A DNA stretch of 64,000 nt, taken from contig JAGBGX010000009.1 in the NCBI GenBank assembly GCA_017935745.1, positions 248,001 to 312,000 of the forward strand. Reading direction: 5' to 3'. The position numbers and the translations under genes are program-made. This DNA is from Treponema sp. (lineage in GTDB: Bacteria; Spirochaetota; Spirochaetia; Treponematales; Treponemataceae). Under the pieces are notes generated by a model that did not search any database, was not told the DNA's origin, and worked only from the letters and a program-made list of their open reading frames with translations. Below are positions 59,435-64,000 of this stretch, in pieces; position 1 is the stretch's first letter; every line of letters begins with the position of its first letter.

Positions 59435-60214
59435 CTAAAAGACTGCGACAACTTCTCCGTTGGCATATTTTTCAGCAATGAATTTCTTGATTTTGTCACT
59501 TCTCAAAGCCTTGACCAGCGCCTTGATTTCTTTTTTGTTCTGGTTTTCGTCCTTTACTGCAATGACATTCACATACGGTGATTCTTTTCCTTCGATATAG
59601 AGCCCGTCCTTGGGTGCGGAAAGCCCTGCTGGAATTGCATAGTTTCCATTGATTACAGCAAGATCAACATCTGCAAGGACTCTTGGCAGTGACGCGGCCT
59701 CAATCTCGCGGAATTTGAGCTTCTTTGGATTCTTTGCAATGTCAATGACAGTCGCTGTAATTCCTGCGCTTTTGTTCAGAGTGATAAGTCCGGCAGCCTG
59801 AAGCAGCAGCAGCGCGCGTCCTTCGTTCGTCGGGTCGTTTGGAATTGCCACAACGGCGCCTTTTTTCAAGTCGGAAAGCTTTGAAACTTTCTTGGAATAG
59901 GCGGCAATCGGCTCGATATGAATTCCGCCTGCATTTACAAGATGGAATCCTTTTTCCTTATTGAATGACTCAAGGTACGGAATGTGCTGAAAGAAGTTTG
60001 CATCGATATCTCCGCTTTCAAGGGCTTCGTTCGGGGTTACGTAGTCTGTAAAGTCTACAATCTGCAAATCGATTCCTTCGCTTTTAAGGTCATCCTTTAT
60101 AAGCTCAAGGAACACGGCGTGCGGCTCCGGCGTTGCTCCGACTCTGAGCTTTGTCTGGGCCTGTAATGCGGCTGCGGCAAGAACAGCAGCCGAAAGTGCT
60201 ATCAGTTTTTTCAT
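59435..60214 (-). CDS. MetQ/NlpA-family methionine-binding protein
   Basis: 259 residues. It begins MKKLIALSAAVLAAAALQA, a signal peptide, and continues as a periplasmic binding protein of the NlpA group (RVGATPEPHAVFLELIKDDL, NFFQHIPYLESFNKEKGF, PNDPTNEGRALLLLQAAGLI). The family delivers methionine to MetNI. No lipobox Cys is present, so it seems not to be a lipoprotein, unlike E. coli MetQ. No metN or metI lies in the window. A GGAGG ribosome site and a promoter upstream (60291-60319) are present. Confidence 0.88.
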   Translation of the reverse strand: MKKLIALSAAVLAAAALQAQTKLRVGATPEPHAVFLELIKDDLKSEGIDLQIVDFTDYVTPNEALESGDIDANFFQHIPYLESFNKEKGFHLVNAGGIHIEPIAAYSKKVSKLSDLKKGAVVAIPNDPTNEGRALLLLQAAGLITLNKSAGITATVIDIAKNPKKLKFREIEAASLPRVLADVDLAVINGNYAIPAGLSAPKDGLYIEGKESPYVNVIAVKDENQNKKEIKALVKALRSDKIKKFIAEKYANGEVVAVF

Positions 60215-60249
60215 CTTTTTCCTCCAGAAACATGATGCTAGATGCGCTT

Positions 60250-60319
60250 GCAAAGCTTGGCATAAGGAGCCAGCCTTTGCGTTTCCTAATTATATAGCTT
60301 TTCTTTTAAAGACTGTCAA
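60250..60319 (-). promoter_or_regulatory. Promoter and short leader hairpin of metQ
   Basis: Minus strand: TTGACA (60314-60319), 17-base spacer, TATATA (60291-60296). The leader forms a hairpin (GCAAAGG... with ...CTTTGC, 60250-60280). It does not match the SAM-I or SAM-II riboswitch patterns I know. Confidence 0.55.
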
Positions 60320-60376
60320 TTATTATAATCTGATAGTTGGATATAGCTTTTTTCTATAATAAAATACATGATTTGT

Positions 60377-60405
60377 TTGAAATATATCGCCGGGCGTGGT
60401 ATAAT
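60377..60405 (+). promoter_or_regulatory. Promoter of the 571-residue conserved gene
   Basis: TTGAAA (60377-60382), 17-base spacer, TATAAT (60400-60405), with a normal leader carrying GGGAG before the ATG. Confidence 0.75.
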
Positions 60406-60437
60406 GTATAAAATTTTCTAAAAAACGGGAGAACAGA

Positions 60438-62153
60438 ATGCCTTTTGATGATGACATAGACCCGAGCATCGCTGCGCTTTTATCTGATACGCAGGATGGA
60501 ATTCCTGATGCAGGTTTTGCTATCCCCAAGAAAGAAGACCAGGATCCTCTTTCCTTTTTAGGCAGCTCCCAGAAAAGGGACTTTGAGCATTTTGTTGCGG
60601 AAAAAAGCTCAGGCAAGCCGAAGATGAACGGCTGTATTCCGGAAGTTGATTTAAGCATAAAGGAATTTGCCCCGGTTGAAAAATTTTTTGAAGATGAGCC
60701 GAGCGCAGTCTATGACGATCCCGCATACTACAAGAAATGCCTCACTGGCGAAGGGCAAAGCTCACAGCGTCTCCATTCGCTGCTTGTAAAGTACTTGAAC
60801 TGCCAGGACAAAAAAGACCGCACTGTGTACCGTCAGCAAATCATAACGGCATACTGGGAATTTCTAAAGAATCTTGCGCCGAAAATGGCTTCGATGTCAA
60901 TTCCTGACTGCAAGCGGATGGCCATGCGCTACGGAATTTTGCTTCCTTCCCTTGCAACGCCAGAACAGAAAACGATGTTTGCCCGGGCAATAGACAAGAA
61001 CACTTCATACGAGCCGATTCTTTATATGGACGAATGGATACGCTCGATTGCGTTGGGACACCTGAAGCCGAGCACAACTGATGAAGTTCCTTCCAGAGGG
61101 GTGCAGAAAGGCCCGGGTGCGGATCAGCAGCGGATTATGGCGCTCAAGACCAAGAACAGCGGAAAAATTCAGACATCGGAAAGCCTTCTGACAACAAAAG
61201 AGGCCGAGCGGCAGAATCTGGAGAACGCGGTTGAAGAAAAAATCCGCGGTATTTTTCAGCATGAAACGCTTTCGGGCTTTGAGCCGCATGTGGCGCCGTA
61301 TACAGATGTCCAGCGCAAGACATTTTCTGATGTCATAAATGATTTCAGGCAGCTTCAGAAAATAGACAAGGAACTTTCAAAGTATCTGGAAGATTTCAAG
61401 GAAGCAAAGGAAACAGAGCAGTCGCTTAACAGCAAGTCGGCTGAATTTGTGGAGGAAGTAAACGTCGGAAGGGAAGAAATTCTTGGCGAAATGAATACAA
61501 TCCGCCAGATGGCAAAAATGACGTGCGGCCGCCAGGGAAATCAGTATCCTGTATTTACACGCGAATTTTTTCACTGCATAGACAAGGGAACCGGCTTCCG
61601 TGAAAATGTTATCAGGGAGCTTTCCTGGATAGAGTCAATTGATCCGCAGTGTTTCTGCCGGATTCATAAGAATGTTCCGCACAGAATTGTTCCGTATGTG
61701 CTTCTCGTGCCGACATACGGCGATGTCGGTTTCTGCTGGGAGCCTTTTGACAGGTACAACCGGCTTTCAAGCCGCGGGCGCATTGCGATTCCTATGTATC
61801 CCCGTGATTTGCGCACGGCATGCCTTACTGCGGTGGCAGATTTGCGGTGGCAGGTCGCCAAGGAAAAGGCATCGTTTGACTGGATGAGCGAAGGACTTAC
61901 AGGCCAGTATTACCAGTATCTTGAAGAGCATAAGATGAAAGGTGACATAAAGCAGTTCTTTATTGATGACTATATCCTGTGGATGACAAAGGAGTCAATG
62001 GGAACACAGAAGCTCGAAAAGGAAGTCCGCGGAATTTTCTGGCGGTATCTGTCGTTCCCTCAGGCTTTAAAGGACGACTTAAAGAAAAGAAGCCTCGTGT
62101 ATCAGGAGCTTTTCCAGCGCGATATAAACCGAAGCATGAGCGATGGATATTGA
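60438..62153 (+). CDS. Conserved hypothetical protein, spirochaete-type
   Basis: 571 residues, no signal peptide or membrane segment, so cytoplasmic. The start MPFDDDIDPSIAALLSD is acidic; residues about 220-290 and 300-350 look helical and may form coiled coils. The C-terminal half (YPVFTREFFHCIDKGTGFRE, VLLVPTYGDVGFCWEPFDRY, WRYLSFPQALKDDLKKR) looks conserved but has no motif I know. A GGGAG ribosome site lies before the ATG. It is monocistronic with a strong terminator. No function is proposed. Confidence 0.6.
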   Translation: MPFDDDIDPSIAALLSDTQDGIPDAGFAIPKKEDQDPLSFLGSSQKRDFEHFVAEKSSGKPKMNGCIPEVDLSIKEFAPVEKFFEDEPSAVYDDPAYYKKCLTGEGQSSQRLHSLLVKYLNCQDKKDRTVYRQQIITAYWEFLKNLAPKMASMSIPDCKRMAMRYGILLPSLATPEQKTMFARAIDKNTSYEPILYMDEWIRSIALGHLKPSTTDEVPSRGVQKGPGADQQRIMALKTKNSGKIQTSESLLTTKEAERQNLENAVEEKIRGIFQHETLSGFEPHVAPYTDVQRKTFSDVINDFRQLQKIDKELSKYLEDFKEAKETEQSLNSKSAEFVEEVNVGREEILGEMNTIRQMAKMTCGRQGNQYPVFTREFFHCIDKGTGFRENVIRELSWIESIDPQCFCRIHKNVPHRIVPYVLLVPTYGDVGFCWEPFDRYNRLSSRGRIAIPMYPRDLRTACLTAVADLRWQVAKEKASFDWMSEGLTGQYYQYLEEHKMKGDIKQFFIDDYILWMTKESMGTQKLEKEVRGIFWRYLSFPQALKDDLKKRSLVYQELFQRDINRSMSDGY

Positions 62154-62172
62154 TAGGCAGGAAAATTATATT

Positions 62173-62221
62173 AACGACCGTTAGTTAGTTTAGAAGGACG
62201 CTAACTAACGGTCGTTTTTTT
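62173..62221 (+). terminator. Strong terminator, 16-bp stem
   Basis: AACGACCGTTAGTTAG (62173-62188) pairs perfectly with CTAACTAACGGTCGTT (62201-62216), followed by seven T. The arms resemble the repeats at 140-222. Confidence 0.92.
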
Positions 62222-62260
62222 GTGCGGAGAATTTCATATGCTGATGTTTGCACTAAGAGT

Positions 62261-63223
62261 TCATTGTCCTGCCTGAAGAAGAGTCCAAAATTCCTTGTCT
62301 TCCTGCCCGATTCTCCAGAAGCCGATGTTTATAATATTTTTTTCCTTGAGCATCTGGCACCGCTGTGCAAGGGAATCCTTGTCATCAAAATATCCTGTGA
62401 CAGTGACTTCGGCTTTAAATGAAAAGTGCGGAATGCCGTCTGTCCGCTGTACGCGCGGCGACTTGTTTTCCCGCAGGATTCTGTTGATTCCGCTGTTGTA
62501 CCATGCCTTGGAGTAGCTGGGGCTTGTCCACGTTCTTCCGTAGAACGGCATTCCCATGATGATTTTTTCAAGCGGAAGTTCTTTCAGGGCATGATCGGCA
62601 ATCTTCTGGCACCAGTCCATTCCTGCAACCGGCCCGGGCTTGCTTGTTGACCAGTGCTGGTCGTATGCCATTATAAAAATCCTGTCAACATACGGCTCAA
62701 GCGAAGCATAATCATACACATCGTCTTGCTTCGGTTTCATACGTGCGGGAACACAGATTGAAAGCATTTTGTCTTTCCCGATGCTTTTTCTGAGCATTTT
62801 TAGGAATGACTTGAAATTTTTTTCATCTCTGGGCGGAATAAGCTCAAAGTCTATCTGAAGTCCGTCATAGTCTTTCGCAGCTTCTGCCAGGGAGCGCACG
62901 ATTTTTTTTGTAACGCCGTATTTTGGCTCAAGTACAAAATGGCTCAGCGAGCGGCTTTCACAGATGGCTGCAAGGTGAACTCGTCCTCGGTAGCTTTCAG
63001 GCAGTTTTTTTCTGTCCGGGACAAAGGGGATTTCTCCGTACTGATCTATTTCCGCGCTGAAATAGCAAAGGTCCGTGACTGGTATGTCAGGGGAAAATTC
63101 GTTTTCATATCCGCTCATGACATATCCCCATGTTTCCGCGAACTGAAATTTTCGCTCTTCATCAGAAAATAATAGTGCTGCACATGAAGCTGCCAGCAGA
63201 AAGAATAAAGTCAGTTTTTTCAA
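62261..63223 (-). CDS. Secreted glycoside hydrolase family 18-like protein
   Basis: 320 residues. Signal peptide MKKLTLFFLLAASCAALLFS (TTG start with AGGAG). The rest is a GH18 barrel: YDGLQIDFELIPP aligns with the DxxDxDxE catalytic motif, with the acid Glu present but a Gln in place of the third Asp-side residue, as in YaaH-type peptidoglycan hydrolases. MAYDQHWSTSKPGP and IIMGMPFYGRTWTSP are further hallmarks. It probably cleaves N-acetylglucosamine links in peptidoglycan or chitin-like polymers. It may act in cell-wall turnover. Confidence 0.85.
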   Translation of the reverse strand: MKKLTLFFLLAASCAALLFSDEERKFQFAETWGYVMSGYENEFSPDIPVTDLCYFSAEIDQYGEIPFVPDRKKLPESYRGRVHLAAICESRSLSHFVLEPKYGVTKKIVRSLAEAAKDYDGLQIDFELIPPRDEKNFKSFLKMLRKSIGKDKMLSICVPARMKPKQDDVYDYASLEPYVDRIFIMAYDQHWSTSKPGPVAGMDWCQKIADHALKELPLEKIIMGMPFYGRTWTSPSYSKAWYNSGINRILRENKSPRVQRTDGIPHFSFKAEVTVTGYFDDKDSLAQRCQMLKEKNIINIGFWRIGQEDKEFWTLLQAGQ

Positions 63224-63279
63224 AATATGCTCCTGATTTTTGTGGAGAGTTTCAGCACGGTGCTTGCGCTGGGCGTTTT

Positions 63280-64000
63280 TTATGGCATGTGGATGATTTC
63301 ACGCGGCTTTGAGCCGTTTGCGGGGCCTACAATTCCGCGTTCTTCCATTTCCTCTACAAGCCGGGCGGCCCTGTTGTATCCAATGCTGAGCCTGCGCTGA
63401 ATGTAGCTTGCGCTTGCCTTTCCGGCTTGGATTACAATGTCCAGCGCCTTTTCATACAGCGGATCTTCTCCTCCTTCATTGAACAGGGAAAGCTGATCCG
63501 GGTTTTCTCCGTCTTCGTCATCAATAAAAATTTCATCGTCAATATATTCAGGCTCGCCCCATTTCTTCACTTCCTCAACAACATTTTCCACTTCCTGATC
63601 GCTTACAAAAGCTCCTTGAATCCGCACTGGAAACGGATCTGTCGCGCTGGCATACAGCATGTCGCCTTTTCCGAGCAGTTTTTCCGCTCCGACCTGATCA
63701 ATGATAATCCGGCTGTCCATTTTTGCTGCGACCATGAATGCAATCCGGCTCGGAATGTTTGCCTTTATAAGCCCGGTGATGACATCTACAGACGGACGCT
63801 GCGTAGCAAGGACAAGGTGAATTCCGACAGCACGGCTCATGGCAGCAAGGCGGGCGACAACTCCTTCCAAGGCTTTTCCTGTTGTTGCCATAAGGTCAGC
63901 AAATTCATCAATAATGACAATCAGGTACGGGAGCTTTTCTGTTGCTATATGCTGCTCTGAAATTTTCTTGTTGTAGTTTGAAATGTCACGGCAGCCCATG
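63280..64000 (-). CDS. ftsK: DNA translocase FtsK, C-terminal part
   Basis: The window holds the last 240 residues; the 5' part lies beyond the right edge. Visible: PYLIVIIDEFADLMATTGKA (Walker B), HLVLATQRPSVDVITGLIKA, SRIAFMVAAKMDSRIIIDQVGAEKLLGKGDML, an acidic linker, and the C-terminal gamma winged helix (YIQRRLSIGYNRAARLVEEM, ERGIVGPANGSKPREI) that reads KOPS sequences. FtsK/SpoIIIE pumps DNA at the division septum and activates dimer resolution. The residue at 63999 is not a start. Confidence 0.94.
   Translation of the reverse strand, partial: MGCRDISNYNKKISEQHIATEKLPYLIVIIDEFADLMATTGKALEGVVARLAAMSRAVGIHLVLATQRPSVDVITGLIKANIPSRIAFMVAAKMDSRIIIDQVGAEKLLGKGDMLYASATDPFPVRIQGAFVSDQEVENVVEEVKKWGEPEYIDDEIFIDDEDGENPDQLSLFNEGGEDPLYEKALDIVIQAGKASASYIQRRLSIGYNRAARLVEEMEERGIVGPANGSKPREIIHMP

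Noticed and set aside
60215-60290. SAM riboswitch upstream of metQ
   Set aside because: The conserved SAM-I and SAM-II cores are absent; only a single hairpin is visible.
1-64000. CRISPR arrays, insertion sequences, prophage and rRNA
   Set aside because: No regularly spaced direct repeats, transposase, integrase, phage structural gene or rRNA sequence was seen.

Overview
The window looks like the origin-proximal part of the chromosome of a host-associated treponeme (Spirochaetota, Treponema or a close relative). Reasons: the gene set and order (dnaA-dnaN-recF-DUF721-rpmH-rnpA-yidD-yidC-jag beside gyrB-gyrA), a bacterial XPB-type helicase with its partner, a cyclophilin-FKBP lipoprotein of a type known from Treponema denticola, the TIGR03545/TIGR03546 pair, and several secreted proteins that look treponemal. 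Base composition is moderate. Two tRNAs are present. I see no insertion sequence, prophage, CRISPR array or rRNA.

Layout. 1-5.7 kb: the start of a LysR regulator, a low-molecular-weight phosphatase, a DUF2974 lipase-like protein, an OmpA-type protein, a MATE exporter and a GNAT enzyme. 5.7-10 kb (minus strand): proC, proB, lrgB, lrgA, nnr. 10-14.7 kb: a CorC/HlyC-type protein, tRNA-Ala, and the TIGR03546-TIGR03545 pair. 14.9-20.7 kb (minus): carA followed by a single reading frame that fuses CarB to a DapF-like epimerase, with a multi-hairpin leader between them. 20.8-27.8 kb: TIGR02757 protein, YhbY, cytidine deaminase, a degenerate MocR-like regulator, a UDG-like protein, a GNAT enzyme, the two-domain prolyl isomerase, a secreted protein and jag. 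27.8-40 kb: replication and ribosome core genes, with three DnaA-box-bearing intergenic stretches (25.0, 33.4-33.7 and 39.9-40.0 kb) and two exact parS sites at 40.05 and 40.70 kb. 40-48 kb: argA, tRNA-Val, a frameshifted radical SAM gene with a Nudix gene, an S1-domain protein, vsr, an rRNA methyltransferase, TetR-PrsW, and Fur with rubrerythrin. 48-58 kb: the XPB helicase pair, aroDE, rpiA, hisG, hisB, an Lrp regulator and an aminotransferase. 58-64 kb: a TPR protein, MetQ, a conserved hypothetical, a GH18 protein and the 3' part of ftsK.

How it works together. The core is replication initiation and elongation (DnaA, beta clamp, RecF, gyrase) with membrane-protein insertion (YidC, Jag, YidD) and RNase P. 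Around it lie amino acid genes: proline (proB, proC), arginine and pyrimidine (carA, carB, argA), histidine (hisG, hisB), shikimate (aroDE) and possibly diaminopimelate (the DapF-like domain).

Most notable observations: the CarB-DapF fusion; a paralogous leader with compensatory stem changes upstream of both carB and the Lrp gene; a second family of GC-rich hairpin repeats; a DnaA-box cluster away from dnaA; parS inside the argA coding frame; a clustered frame-independent octamer GGGTACAG; and many promoters whose -10 box lies only 5-8 bases before the start codon, suggesting leaderless mRNAs. All functional statements rest on reading the sequence; no database search was run.
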